DNA from: Parcubacteria group bacterium
GTDB taxonomy: Bacteria > Patescibacteriota > Patescibacteriia > UBA2169
Assembly (NCBI GenBank): GCA_016181765.1
Contig: JACOYR010000003.1
Coordinates: forward strand, 1-62,150
Length of the DNA stretch: 62,150 nucleotides
Reading direction: 5' to 3'
Position numbers and translations under genes: made by a program. Positions within the stretch are counted from its first letter, which is position 1. The number at the start of each line of letters is the position of its first letter. This document shows positions 18,143 through 26,932 of the stretch, piece after piece. The notes under the pieces are model-generated. The model was given only the letters and a program-made list of their open reading frames with translations. It did not search any database and had not been told where the DNA came from.

Positions 18143-19354
18143 CTAGCCAGCTGCCAGGTTGTACATGGGCAAGAGAATGGCGGCCACCATGACGCCCACG
18201 CCAACTCCCATAAGCATCAGCACCAGCGGCTCAATGAGCGTCACTAAATTCGCAACCGCGTTATCAACTTCCCGCGCGTAAAAATCCGAAAGCTTGTTGA
18301 GCACCGTATCCAAGCGTCCAGTCTGTTCCCCCACGGAGAGCATTTGCGTGACCATGCCCGGCACCACCCGCGACTCCTTGAACACGGTCGCAATGGGATT
18401 GCCGTCCTCAACCTCCTTTATGGTCTCCCTGATGACCTCGCGGTACACCTCGTTCCCCACGATGTCGCCCGTGATCTGGAGCGCCTCGGTGAGGGAAACC
18501 CCGCCCGTGATGAGTGTGGAAAGCGACCGGGTGAACCGCACCAGGTACATTTTTTGGAAAATGAGAGGCCCGAAAATCGGCGTTTTCAAAATCATGAAAT
18601 CAAGGTGCTTTTTTCCGGCTTCTGTCTTGCGGTAGTACCGGAGGCCGAAAAAAACGCCGGCAACTGCCGCGAGGAATACCCACCAAAACGACTGGAAAAA
18701 GGAGGACACCCCGATCAGCATGCGCGTGGTAAGGGGCAATGCCGCCCCGGTTTCAGCCAGAATCTCCGTAAGTTTGGGCACCACGAATATCATCATCACA
18801 AACCCAACCACCACCAAGCCGAACAAAATGAAGGCCGGGTAAATCATGGCCCCGCGCGTCTTGCTCGCGAGGTCGTAATCTTTTTCCTGCTGGTCCGCAA
18901 GATACCCCAGGACCTCATCCAGTTTGCCCGCGGTCTCCCCGCTCCTCACCATGGACACGTAAAAATTGGAGAACACCTTGGGGTGCTCTGAAAGCGCGTC
19001 CGAGAGCCGCGCTCCCCCGTCCACGGCGTCCGCAACGTCCGAAACCACGATTTTCAAAGGCACGCTCTCAATCTGGTTCACCAGGATGCGGAGTGATTGC
19101 ACCACGGGCAAGGTGGCGGACACCATCACCGCGAGCTGCCGCGAAAAAATCACCAAATCTTTGACCTTGACGCGCGAAAAAAGCGTAATTTCGCGGGCAA
19201 ACCCTTTTTTCTCTTCTTCCCGGGTGGAAAGCGAGAGCACCAGCAAGCCCTGGTCCGTAAGCGTTGAGAGCGCAACTTCGTCGTTCACCGCATCAACAAC
19301 CCCGGCCACTTCCTCGCATTCCCCATTTACTGCAAGATAGTCGTAAAACGGCAT
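18143..19354 (-). CDS. pilC: Type IV pilus inner-membrane platform protein
   Basis: A 403-residue GspF/PilC protein with two repeats of the T2SSF domain. Features: LVIFSRQLAVMVSATLPVVQSLRIL in the first, LVRFTRSLSTLITGGVSLTEALQI in the second, and three membrane helices including a C-terminal one (LMGVGVGVMVAAILLPMY). It anchors the PilB motor and drives subunit insertion. It lies two bases from the PilT-like stop. Length is normal. Confidence 0.95.
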   Translation of the reverse strand: MPFYDYLAVNGECEEVAGVVDAVNDEVALSTLTDQGLLVLSLSTREEEKKGFAREITLFSRVKVKDLVIFSRQLAVMVSATLPVVQSLRILVNQIESVPLKIVVSDVADAVDGGARLSDALSEHPKVFSNFYVSMVRSGETAGKLDEVLGYLADQQEKDYDLASKTRGAMIYPAFILFGLVVVGFVMMIFVVPKLTEILAETGAALPLTTRMLIGVSSFFQSFWWVFLAAVAGVFFGLRYYRKTEAGKKHLDFMILKTPIFGPLIFQKMYLVRFTRSLSTLITGGVSLTEALQITGDIVGNEVYREVIRETIKEVEDGNPIATVFKESRVVPGMVTQMLSVGEQTGRLDTVLNKLSDFYAREVDNAVANLVTLIEPLVLMLMGVGVGVMVAAILLPMYNLAAG

Positions 19355-19356
19355 AT

Positions 19357-20493
19357 CTAGTGGCTCGCCAAAATGTTAAACTGGTTAATGTCAGCGGCAT
19401 AGGCTTTTGCGTCCGAGAGCGCCACAACGCCGCGCTTTACGGACTCAACCAGCGCCTTATCCAGGGTTACCATGCCCTGCTCGCGAGAGGTCTGCATGAT
19501 GTTCGGAATCTGCGAAAATTTGTCCTCGCGTATCAATGACTTGATGGGGTTCGTGGCAAGCATGCTGCTCGCAACCAGCAGGCGCCCCCCGCCGACTTTG
19601 GGCACGAGGACCTGCGTGGTAATGCCGATGAGCGCGTCCCCGAGCGCATGGAGAATCCGAAGCCGGTCTGTGGAAGGCGCTAAATCGCGCAGCCGCTCAA
19701 GCACGGCCACCGCGTGGTTCCCCTCCATAATGGCGATCACGAGCCTGCCCGAAGTCGCGAGCGTAAGCGCTCCCGCAAGCACGGCCCCGTCCGGAATGTC
19801 CCCGAGCACCAGCACGTCCACATCCTCCTCGGACAGGGCGCTCACCCCTTCGCTGAAGCTCGCCACATCGCGGCCGATCTCCCGCTGCACGACCACGGAC
19901 TGGTTGGAAGGCACCACGTGCTCCAGGGGGGCTTCAAGCGTCACAATATAGCTTGGCCGCGTCTGGTTAAACTCCGCAATGATTGCCTGAACCGTGGAAG
20001 TTCTGCCCGAGTCAAACGGGCCGGACACGATAAAGAGTCCCTGGGTGCGCGAGAATACCTCCTTAAGGATTGCCGCGTGCGGCAGATCGGCAAGAGGGGC
20101 GACGAGAGCGGGCACGTACCGCATGCTCACCCCCAAAAACCCTCTGCTGTAAAAAAAATGGATTCTAAAGCGCATTGACTTCTTGAGCGTCTTGCTTATA
20201 ATGAGCTGCTTGCGGTCGTGCAGGGCTTCTATTTCATGCGGCAGAAGCAAGTGCTCAACAATGCGCTCCATGCGCTCCGCGCTTATCACCCCCTCCTCCA
20301 TGAGGGGCATGATGGCGCCGTCAATCCGCAAGGCCGGGACTGTTCCCACCGACAGGTGCAAATCCGTGGCTTTGCGCTCGCCGAGCTCTCGGAGCCACTT
20401 TTCAAAATGCAAAACATCGGTCGCAGACTCCTGTTTGGACTGCAACTCCCCCGCTCGTTCAACTGGCAATGGTTGTGAAACCGGTTCTGGCAT
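19357..20493 (-). CDS. PilT-family protein with degenerate ATPase motifs
   Basis: A 378-residue protein aligned over its length with retraction ATPase PilT, including N-terminal KATDLHLSVGTVPALRIDG and the late AIRNLIRE-like element NPIKSLIREDKFSQIPNIM. The nucleotide site is altered everywhere: Walker A is GPFDSGRTST (Lys164 replaced by Arg), the Asp box is TLEAPLEHV (Asp lost), Walker B is VLVLGDIPD (Glu to Asp, Arg to Pro) and the His box (TGH, LHTN) is SGR and IMEGN. It is therefore probably a non-hydrolysing partner or regulator rather than a motor. It lies between the response regulator and pilC. Confidence 0.88.
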   Translation of the reverse strand: MPEPVSQPLPVERAGELQSKQESATDVLHFEKWLRELGERKATDLHLSVGTVPALRIDGAIMPLMEEGVISAERMERIVEHLLLPHEIEALHDRKQLIISKTLKKSMRFRIHFFYSRGFLGVSMRYVPALVAPLADLPHAAILKEVFSRTQGLFIVSGPFDSGRTSTVQAIIAEFNQTRPSYIVTLEAPLEHVVPSNQSVVVQREIGRDVASFSEGVSALSEEDVDVLVLGDIPDGAVLAGALTLATSGRLVIAIMEGNHAVAVLERLRDLAPSTDRLRILHALGDALIGITTQVLVPKVGGGRLLVASSMLATNPIKSLIREDKFSQIPNIMQTSREQGMVTLDKALVESVKRGVVALSDAKAYAADINQFNILASH

Positions 20494-20505
20494 ACGCTCC
20501 TGTGC

Positions 20506-20886
20506 TTAAGCCTCCGCAAGGTATTTCCGCGCCACGGCAATCACCTCGGAAGGGAGAAAGTGGGATTTGATGAGATACTCGGCGGCTCCCAACTTCTTGG
20601 CGCGGCTCACATCCGAAACCTCGCTCAAATTGGTTAAGAGCACCACGGGAATGTTTTTGAGCTCGGGGTCTTTCTTCATCTCGGCAAGCACCTCAAACCC
20701 GTCCACCTTGGGCATCAGGATATCCACGAGCGCGAGCTTGGGCTTGTGTTTGCGCGCGAGGGAGAGCGCTTGCTTTCCGTCTTCCGCAAGCAGCGCCGGA
20801 ATGCCCGACTGCTCAAACTTGGTCGCATACATGCGCCGCAGGAACGCGTCATCTTCCGCAAGTAAAACCAAAGGTTTACTCGTCAT
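20506..20886 (-). CDS. CheY-like single-domain response regulator
   Basis: A 126-residue receiver domain with all key residues: acidic pair Asp12-Asp13, phosphorylated Asp55 in LALVDILMP, Thr85 in VVLLTNLSE, aromatic switch Tyr104 and Lys107. It has no output domain. Lying inside the pilus operon between pilB and the PilT-like gene, it probably signals to pilus assembly as PilG/PilH do. No histidine kinase is in the window. Confidence 0.93.
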   Translation of the reverse strand: MTSKPLVLLAEDDAFLRRMYATKFEQSGIPALLAEDGKQALSLARKHKPKLALVDILMPKVDGFEVLAEMKKDPELKNIPVVLLTNLSEVSDVSRAKKLGAAEYLIKSHFLPSEVIAVARKYLAEA

Positions 20887-20890
20887 ATGG

Positions 20891-22621
20891 TTACTCTTTA
20901 GTGGCTACCACGACCTCATCAGCGGTCGTCAAACCGAGCAGGGCTTTCATGATGCCGTCCTGCACCATGGAAATGAATCCCTGGCGCGCGAGCTCTTTCT
21001 CCACGAGTGGGCGCTCAAAGCCTGTGGTGATAATCTCGGACAGCGCCTTGGTGTTCTCAATCACCTCTGCAATGGAAAGCCTCCCCTGGTACCCCGTGTC
21101 TCCGCACTTGGCGCACCCGGCTCCCTTGTAAAACACGGGTTTTGCGGGGGAGACGCCCTCGTACAGCGCACCCTCGGGAATGGAGGCGAGCGCCGCGCGC
21201 ACGCGCTCCACGAGATCCGGCGGAAGCTCGGCGGGCGCTTTGCAGTGCTCGCACAGCTTCCTCACCAGGCGCTGGGCCTGCACAATGTTCAAAGTCGTTG
21301 CCAGAAGAAACTGCTCCACCTTCATGTCCAGAAGCCGCGGAACCGCGCCAACCGCGTCGTTGGTGTGCAAGGTTGAGAGCACGATGTGCCCGGTGAGCGC
21401 CGCCTGCACCGCGAGCGAGGCGGTTTCGTTGTCCCGGATTTCGCCCACCATGATGATGTCCGGATCCTGGCGCAGAATGGAGCGCAGGCCGTTCGCGAAC
21501 GTGTACCCCACCTCGGGCCGCACCTGGGACTGGTTGGCCCCGGGGAGGTAGTACTCAATGGGATCTTCCAGGGTCACGATGTTCACCCGCTCCTCGTTCA
21601 AGAGGGAGAGCGCCGCGAACAGGGTGGTTGATTTTCCGCTGCCCGTGGGGCCGGTCACGAGGAACAGGCCGTTGGGCTTGCCCACCTGGCGCTTCATCAC
21701 CTCAAAGTTGCGGCCGATAAATCCGAGGGACTCCAGGGTGGGCGCGCCGCGCGTCACGTCCAAAATGCGCATCACCACCTTTTCGGATCCGGCGAGCGGC
21801 AGCGTTGAAATGCGGATGTCAATCTGCTTGCCGTCAACCTCAAAATGGAGGCGGCCGTCCTGGGGCTTGCGGGTTTCATCCAGTTTGAGGTTCGCGAGCA
21901 CCTTGATGCGTGAAATGATTGAGTTATGGATGTACTTGGGCAAGGAGAGCGTTGCGTGCAGTTCGCCGTCTATGCGGTAGCGCACCCGCGATTCGTTGTC
22001 CTGCGGCTCAATGTGGATGTCCGAAGCCCCGCCCTCAACCGCGTGCCGCAAGATCACGCTCACCATCTTGGAAACCGGGGCGCTCTTGACCACTTCTTCC
22101 AAATTCTCGTCCTCCTGCGTGGCGCGCGTGCGCTCTCCGGCGGTTTTCCGATTCTCGCCCGCAAGCTCAAGCGCCTCGCCCACCTCGCTCGAAAGGCTGC
22201 CCGAGTACTGGTCCAGCGCGTGCGCAAAACCCTTTTCCGTGGTCACATAGAACTGCGTGTTCCAGCCTTTCTGGCGCGCGAGAAAATCCACGGCCTCGCG
22301 CGCCTTGAGGTTCTCGGGATCAATCATGGCAACCCTGACCGCATCCCCCTCTTGCTCAAACGGAATAATGCGGTAGTTGGTCACCACCTCCTTGGGGAAA
22401 AGGCCCAAGATAGCGCGGGCAATGGGTTTGCCGGAAAGCAATACGCTCGGAAGGTGGTAGAATTCGGCCTTGCCCTTAAGCAGCGCCTCTTCGTCCATAA
22501 CCTCCAAGAGCACCTCATCCAGAGAACTCTTCCCTCCTTCGTACCGGGCCGCGGCTAGGGCAACCTCTTCCTGGGTCAAGGCCTGCTCGGCGAGCAAAAA
22601 TTGTAGAAACGGAACAAGCAT
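20891..22621 (-). CDS. pilB: Type IV pilus assembly ATPase
   Basis: A 576-residue GspE/PilB protein. An N-terminal MshEN-type domain comes first, then the ATPase core with intact Walker A GPTGSGKSTT at about residue 324, Asp box TLEDPIEYYLPG, Walker B IIMVGEIRDNET and His box TGHIVLSTLHTND. A zinc-binding Cys pair set follows (CEHCK and CAKCGDTGYQGR). It powers pilus extension. The start at 22621 (MLVPFLQF) is chosen because the longer frame to 22687 overlaps the upstream gene. Confidence 0.95.
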   Translation of the reverse strand: MLVPFLQFLLAEQALTQEEVALAAARYEGGKSSLDEVLLEVMDEEALLKGKAEFYHLPSVLLSGKPIARAILGLFPKEVVTNYRIIPFEQEGDAVRVAMIDPENLKAREAVDFLARQKGWNTQFYVTTEKGFAHALDQYSGSLSSEVGEALELAGENRKTAGERTRATQEDENLEEVVKSAPVSKMVSVILRHAVEGGASDIHIEPQDNESRVRYRIDGELHATLSLPKYIHNSIISRIKVLANLKLDETRKPQDGRLHFEVDGKQIDIRISTLPLAGSEKVVMRILDVTRGAPTLESLGFIGRNFEVMKRQVGKPNGLFLVTGPTGSGKSTTLFAALSLLNEERVNIVTLEDPIEYYLPGANQSQVRPEVGYTFANGLRSILRQDPDIIMVGEIRDNETASLAVQAALTGHIVLSTLHTNDAVGAVPRLLDMKVEQFLLATTLNIVQAQRLVRKLCEHCKAPAELPPDLVERVRAALASIPEGALYEGVSPAKPVFYKGAGCAKCGDTGYQGRLSIAEVIENTKALSEIITTGFERPLVEKELARQGFISMVQDGIMKALLGLTTADEVVVATKE

Positions 22622-22626
22622 ATCAG

Positions 22627-22941
22627 TTACTCTTCTTGCAAGATAAAGGGCTGGCTGTTTCCCTTGGGATTGCTTGAAAGGGGCCACACCCCAAACGAAC
22701 GCAGGGAGCGGAACACCGGGGACTCTGAAAGCTCCCGGGCAGCTTCGTATCCGGTCTGGCCCGGGATTCGGGACTGAACCGAAGAGCCGCTCGCCGCAGT
22801 ACTCGCGGGCGGGGCGTACGCAGCCGGTTTCTTAAAAAGCCCGTAATACGCGACCAGCGCCGTAATGCCGACAACGAGCAACAGGGCCGCGACGAGCCTG
22901 ATCTGCTTTCCTTTTGAAATTTTCCGCTGAACTAATGCCAT
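22627..22941 (-). CDS. Small pilus-operon membrane protein
   Basis: A 104-residue protein with a basic N-terminus, one membrane helix (LVAALLLVVGITALVAYYGLF) and a short exported tail. It lies between pilO and pilB, where PilP is often encoded, but shows no lipobox or recognisable PilP domain. It is likely a bitopic partner of the PilN/PilO complex. Start at 22941 avoids overlap with pilO. Confidence 0.7.
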   Translation of the reverse strand: MALVQRKISKGKQIRLVAALLLVVGITALVAYYGLFKKPAAYAPPASTAASGSSVQSRIPGQTGYEAARELSESPVFRSLRSFGVWPLSSNPKGNSQPFILQEE

Positions 22942-22951
22942 GGTTCGCTCA

Positions 22952-23692
22952 TTACTCGGATAAAAGATAGTACGCGCGCAGGGTGATGGTGTAGCTCTTG
23001 CTTGCCGGCGAGTACGCCACTGCAATAACATCCATTAGGCGCAGGTTTGCCTCAATGTTTGCAAGCAGGGCTTTGAGCGCATCGTACGGGCTTGACGCAA
23101 CGGCGAGCGCAACCTCAACAAAGGAAACTCCGGAAGGCAGAGAGAGTCCGCTCGCCGCCTTTGCCGCCTCTTCACCCTCCGGGATGACAAACTCAATGCC
23201 GTCTATCAGCACCCCGCTTGACGCCGCAATGGCCTCAAGGCTCGTCAAAAGCTGGGGGGTTCCCGGATCGCTCGGCAAGAAATCCTCAATGTCGCGGAGC
23301 GCATCAGACGGAGCAACAGCTCGCGCGCGTTCCAGTTTTTGCAGGTAGCCAAGCCGCTCCTCCAGCTGTGAGCGCTCTGCCGCGGCTTCGTCAAATTCGC
23401 TTCCCGCGACCACGCGCGCCGCCGAAAATTTGGGCCCAAGCAGAAACAGGTATCCAGCAACAAGGAGCATCGCGCATGCGGCAATCGTCACCAGTTTGTA
23501 GTACTGCCGAAACCACTGTGCCATGAAACCCGCGAGCTTGGGTTTGGGCAAGGCTTGCGGCCGCGCCGCGGTACTGCGAGCCGGCCCCTCTCCCGGACGG
23601 ACGGATTGCGCGCGTGCGGTGATTTCCGGCGCTGCGGCTTCCGGAATGGCCGGGGGTTTGTTTTGGGGAGCAGTGTTATTCATAATCATCAT
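22952..23692 (-). CDS. pilO: Type IV pilus alignment protein PilO-like
   Basis: A 246-residue bitopic protein: a Pro/Ala-rich cytosolic N-terminus of about 60 residues, a membrane helix (YYKLVTIAACAMLLVAGYLFL), a coiled coil (RSQLEERLGYLQKLERA), then a ferredoxin-like domain (PGTPQLLTSLEAIAASSGV onward), as in PilO. It should pair with PilN across the periplasm-like space. Its start overlaps the pilN stop in an ATGA junction. The exact ATG is uncertain because of MMIMN at the start. Confidence 0.85.
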   Translation of the reverse strand: MMIMNNTAPQNKPPAIPEAAAPEITARAQSVRPGEGPARSTAARPQALPKPKLAGFMAQWFRQYYKLVTIAACAMLLVAGYLFLLGPKFSAARVVAGSEFDEAAAERSQLEERLGYLQKLERARAVAPSDALRDIEDFLPSDPGTPQLLTSLEAIAASSGVLIDGIEFVIPEGEEAAKAASGLSLPSGVSFVEVALAVASSPYDALKALLANIEANLRLMDVIAVAYSPASKSYTITLRAYYLLSE

Positions 23693-24915
23693 CTGCGGCT
23701 CTCATAGAGCACGCCCTCGTCTATCTCAAGAGACATGTCAAACGAAACGCCGGCCGGCGTTGTGGCGGATTCCTCCACCCGCGTGGCTTGCGTAATGGTG
23801 ATGTCGCGGATCCATGGAGTCTCCTGGAACACCACAATCTGGCGGGCAAGGGCCGTGTAATCCCGGGCAAACGCGGAAACGAGCATTGTCCCTTTTGTGG
23901 AAGCGACAAATGTTACGTACGTGATTTCCGGAATGGTGACTGCCTCAACTTCCCCCAAAAATGAATGCCACGAAACGTGGTTTCCGATGAGCTCACGGGA
24001 AGCCTCGGCCTTCTCCCGCAGCGCCGAATCCTGGCCTGAAGCGTCCTCGTACGTAGCAATGGTTTCGGAGAGCGCCGCGACCACGCGCTCCTCCTGCGCG
24101 AGCGCGGTTTGGGCGCGCATGTGGTACATCTGCAGCACCCCATAGGCAAGCGCCACCGCGAGCGCGAATATGCCCGCCCCGGCTCCCAAAAATGCGAATG
24201 GATTGCTCTTCTTAAACGTTTCCGTGTACTCTGCCGCGAGCAAATTCACGTCAAAGTGCGAAAGCCGGTGCACCGGAGCCTCGGTCTCGCCGGTTACGCC
24301 CGGCTCAACCGGCAAAGCCGCTGGTTTTACGGCGCGAGCGGGCAGCCGAGCCTTACTTTGAACGGCTGGCTTGGGCGCGGCCACGGCCGCCACAGCCTGC
24401 TTCGGAAGCACAGGCGCTGCCGCTTGCAGAACCGCGCGCGGAGGAGCAAGCGGACCGGACGAAACACTGGGCACGTGCATGGCTGATACGTCTCCTGCCG
24501 CAACGCCCGGGCTGAACGGTTCGCGGACCGGCGCGGTTTTGGGCTTGCCCGCCGCAACCGCGCTGCTGCGCTTTTCGGATCCCGCGAACAGAGCGGAAGG
24601 GAGCGGCGCGCCTTCGGGCAAATCCGCGGCCCGCTCTGCGGGGAGAGCGATGGCGCTACCCTTCTTTTGCGAAAGCGGGCCTTGGGAAGACTTAAACGCA
24701 AGCGCGGGCTCTGCTGTTTTTTTCCTGCGGCCGAACACGCTCAACACGCGCGAGAAAAAAGAAGGTTTCTTCGGCTTGGGGACGTCCGGTTTCTTGCCCG
24801 TGAAAGCGTCCGTATACTCAACGAGCGGCCCGGCTGACGGCGCGGGAACAGGCCGCTTCTTGGCCGCAAGGTCCTTGGGAAGCAGGTCAATGTCAGTTGA
24901 TTTTGCAGGCGGCAT
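23689..24915 (-). CDS. pilN: PilN-like protein with long disordered N-terminal extension
   Basis: A 408-residue protein. It starts with the PilN hallmark TDIDLLPKD, but about 200 residues rich in Pro, Ala and Lys follow before a second INLLP-like element (HFDVNLLAAEYTE), the membrane helix and a coiled coil plus PilN-type beta domain. PilN usually has about 200 residues, so roughly half is an extension, probably cytosolic and disordered. PilN binds PilM through its N-terminal motif; two such motifs are unusual. Confidence 0.82.
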   Translation of the reverse strand: MPPAKSTDIDLLPKDLAAKKRPVPAPSAGPLVEYTDAFTGKKPDVPKPKKPSFFSRVLSVFGRRKKTAEPALAFKSSQGPLSQKKGSAIALPAERAADLPEGAPLPSALFAGSEKRSSAVAAGKPKTAPVREPFSPGVAAGDVSAMHVPSVSSGPLAPPRAVLQAAAPVLPKQAVAAVAAPKPAVQSKARLPARAVKPAALPVEPGVTGETEAPVHRLSHFDVNLLAAEYTETFKKSNPFAFLGAGAGIFALAVALAYGVLQMYHMRAQTALAQEERVVAALSETIATYEDASGQDSALREKAEASRELIGNHVSWHSFLGEVEAVTIPEITYVTFVASTKGTMLVSAFARDYTALARQIVVFQETPWIRDITITQATRVEESATTPAGVSFDMSLEIDEGVLYESRR

Positions 24916-24947
24916 AATTCAAAAATATGTCATCAGGGCGTATCGCC

Positions 24948-26117
24948 CTATTCTATCTCCCGCATGGCAAGCCCGATTGCGACTCCCATCCGCGGGGCAA
25001 TCTGCTCCAAAACGCCGCCCAGGTCTTTGGGGTAGGATACGCGAGCCCAGGGATTCCCAATGAACACTTTCGCGTTCAGGGATGACGCAATGTAGCCGGG
25101 GAGAGACGAGAGAAAGGCTGATCCGCCGGTCAACAGGATTTTTTCAATGGCAAAGTTTGAGCGCTGCTGAAGCTCAAGCGTGTATTTCATTTCCGAAATG
25201 ACCGGGGCAAAACTCTGCTGTATGACGCTGGCAATTCCCCCGCCGCCTGAAGAAGCTACAGTTCCGGCGGAAGAGGCTATGCCCGTGTCGCGCTTGAACT
25301 GCTCTGCCCGCTCCGGCGAGACTCCCATGCTGTCCGCAACCGCGCGCGTGACCGTTGAACCCCCCACGTTGATGGAGCGCGAAAACACGGGAACGCCCTT
25401 TCTCACGACCGTGACGTCCGTGGTGAGCGCGCCCACATCCGCAATCAAAATTGAGCCGTCTTCGTTGCCGACCAGGCTCCGCGAGAGGGCAAATGACTCG
25501 GTTTCAAGGCTTAAAAGCGTAATGCCGGCAATCTTAAACACCGCCACATACCGCTCCACCAGGTGCCGCGGAGCCGCGGTGAGCAGAATCTGGGCCACGG
25601 TCTTGCACTTTGCCAGGTTTGAATTTTTGTCGGCCGCGGCGATCTTTTGTTTCTGCGCTTCTTGTTCCGCGCGCTCTGCATCGGTCATATCTTCTTCGCC
25701 CTCTTCCAAAGCCAGCTCGTTCAGAATTTTCCAGTCCAGAACCACGTTCTCTATGGGCATGGGCACGAACTTCTTTGCTTCCCAGCTTACTGCCTCGGCA
25801 AGCTGTTTTTCCCCGAGTTTGGGCAGGCTGATGACGCTTGAAAACACGGAAAAGTTCGGAAGCGCGGCAACCGCCGACCGTGAACGCGCGCCTGTTTTTT
25901 TAAGCAAGGCGATCAGCGCTCCGGCGATTTTTTGGTTGTCAGAGGTATTGTCCCCGCTCTCGCTCGGCCGGGCCATGGATGACTCCAGCTCTACCATGCC
26001 GTAGGTAACGAGCCGCGGGCGGCCCCCCACGCTCTCAAGCTCAACGAGCTTGATGGAGTTGGTGCCGATGTCAATGCCAAGATATGATGATATTTTGCTT
26101 TTGAAAAGATTCAGCAT
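24948..26117 (-). CDS. pilM: Type IV pilus actin-like protein
   Basis: A 389-residue actin-like ATPase. It has LGIDIGTNSIKLVELE (phosphate 1), LIADVGALTTDVTVVRKG (phosphate 2) and LTGGSAFLSSLPGYI (adenosine), typical of PilM. The C-terminus ends IAPRMGVAIGLAMREIE. It links the PilN/PilO complex to the PilB motor in the cytosol. It is the first gene of the main pilus operon; about 60 residues around 165-185 (EGEEDMTDAERAEQEAQKQK) form a charged insertion. Confidence 0.95.
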   Translation of the reverse strand: MLNLFKSKISSYLGIDIGTNSIKLVELESVGGRPRLVTYGMVELESSMARPSESGDNTSDNQKIAGALIALLKKTGARSRSAVAALPNFSVFSSVISLPKLGEKQLAEAVSWEAKKFVPMPIENVVLDWKILNELALEEGEEDMTDAERAEQEAQKQKIAAADKNSNLAKCKTVAQILLTAAPRHLVERYVAVFKIAGITLLSLETESFALSRSLVGNEDGSILIADVGALTTDVTVVRKGVPVFSRSINVGGSTVTRAVADSMGVSPERAEQFKRDTGIASSAGTVASSGGGGIASVIQQSFAPVISEMKYTLELQQRSNFAIEKILLTGGSAFLSSLPGYIASSLNAKVFIGNPWARVSYPKDLGGVLEQIAPRMGVAIGLAMREIE

Positions 26118-26356
26118 GGAGGTTTTGTTTTACTTATACACACGATTACACACGATGAAATGCTACACATCAATTATACAACAAAAACAAAAAAACACCA
26201 AAACTTCTCCCAAGCTACCAAGATTATTTCGGCGCTATTCTGTCAACCAGAGTGACCCCCAGGGGATTTATCCACTTTTTACTGTTTGACTGCCTTTTTT
26301 TAATAATATACAATGGAATGGAGAAAAAATCACCTTTCCATCAAACATATTAATAT
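26118..26356. other. Intergenic region between pilM and the AbiE module
   Basis: About 240 A+T-rich bases separate divergent genes. Minus-strand TATAAG (26133-26138) and TATAAT (26174-26179) are candidate -10 elements for pilM. On the plus strand TTGACT (26286-26291) and TATACA (26307-26312), 15 bases apart, could serve abiEi. TTATCCACT near 26269 resembles a DnaA box with one mismatch. No gene is seen. Confidence 0.45.
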
Positions 26357-26932
26357 ATGGCTACCGACAACCTTATTGCCAAACTATATCAATCCCCAAA
26401 GACAATCCTGACCACAAAGGATATCGCTTTGATTTGGCGGGAAACTAACACAGTCAATCTGCTCTCAAAGATCAAATATTATGCTAAGCAAGGATCATTG
26501 ATCCGTCTGACTCGCGGCGTATTTGCAAAAAATAACGAGTACGACGCCAAAGAACTGGCAACGAGCATCTATACTCCTTCCTACATAAGTTTTGAGACGG
26601 TTCTGCGGGAAGCCGGCATTATTTTCCAACACCATGACTCTATCTTCGTAGCCGGTCCCTATCCGGCTACAAAAAAAATTGATGGCCATGCCATCACGTT
26701 CAGAAAGCTGAAAGACAGCGTTCTCTACAACGCGCGCGGCATCAAGAATGAAAAGAATTACAGCATCGCCACGCCGGAACGGGCATTCCTGGACACCATC
26801 TACGCATCGCCTAAATTTTATTTCGACAACCTGCGATCCATTAACTGGGAGCTATGCTTTGAGCTCGTAAAAATTTACGAAAACAAACAACTGGTGAAGC
26901 GATTAAAAAAATACCAAAAATATGCTGAATAA
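26357..26932 (+). CDS. abiEi: AbiEi-family antitoxin/transcriptional regulator
   Basis: A 191-residue protein with an N-terminal winged helix (KTILTTKDIALIWRE, KIKYYAKQGSLIRLTRGVF) and a C-terminal domain with TPERAFLDTIYASP, the pattern of AbiEi type IV antitoxins. It should repress the operon and counter AbiEii. It overlaps the toxin gene by 11 bases. Codons are visibly A+T-richer than in neighbouring genes, suggesting recent acquisition. Confidence 0.85.
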   Translation: MATDNLIAKLYQSPKTILTTKDIALIWRETNTVNLLSKIKYYAKQGSLIRLTRGVFAKNNEYDAKELATSIYTPSYISFETVLREAGIIFQHHDSIFVAGPYPATKKIDGHAITFRKLKDSVLYNARGIKNEKNYSIATPERAFLDTIYASPKFYFDNLRSINWELCFELVKIYENKQLVKRLKKYQKYAE

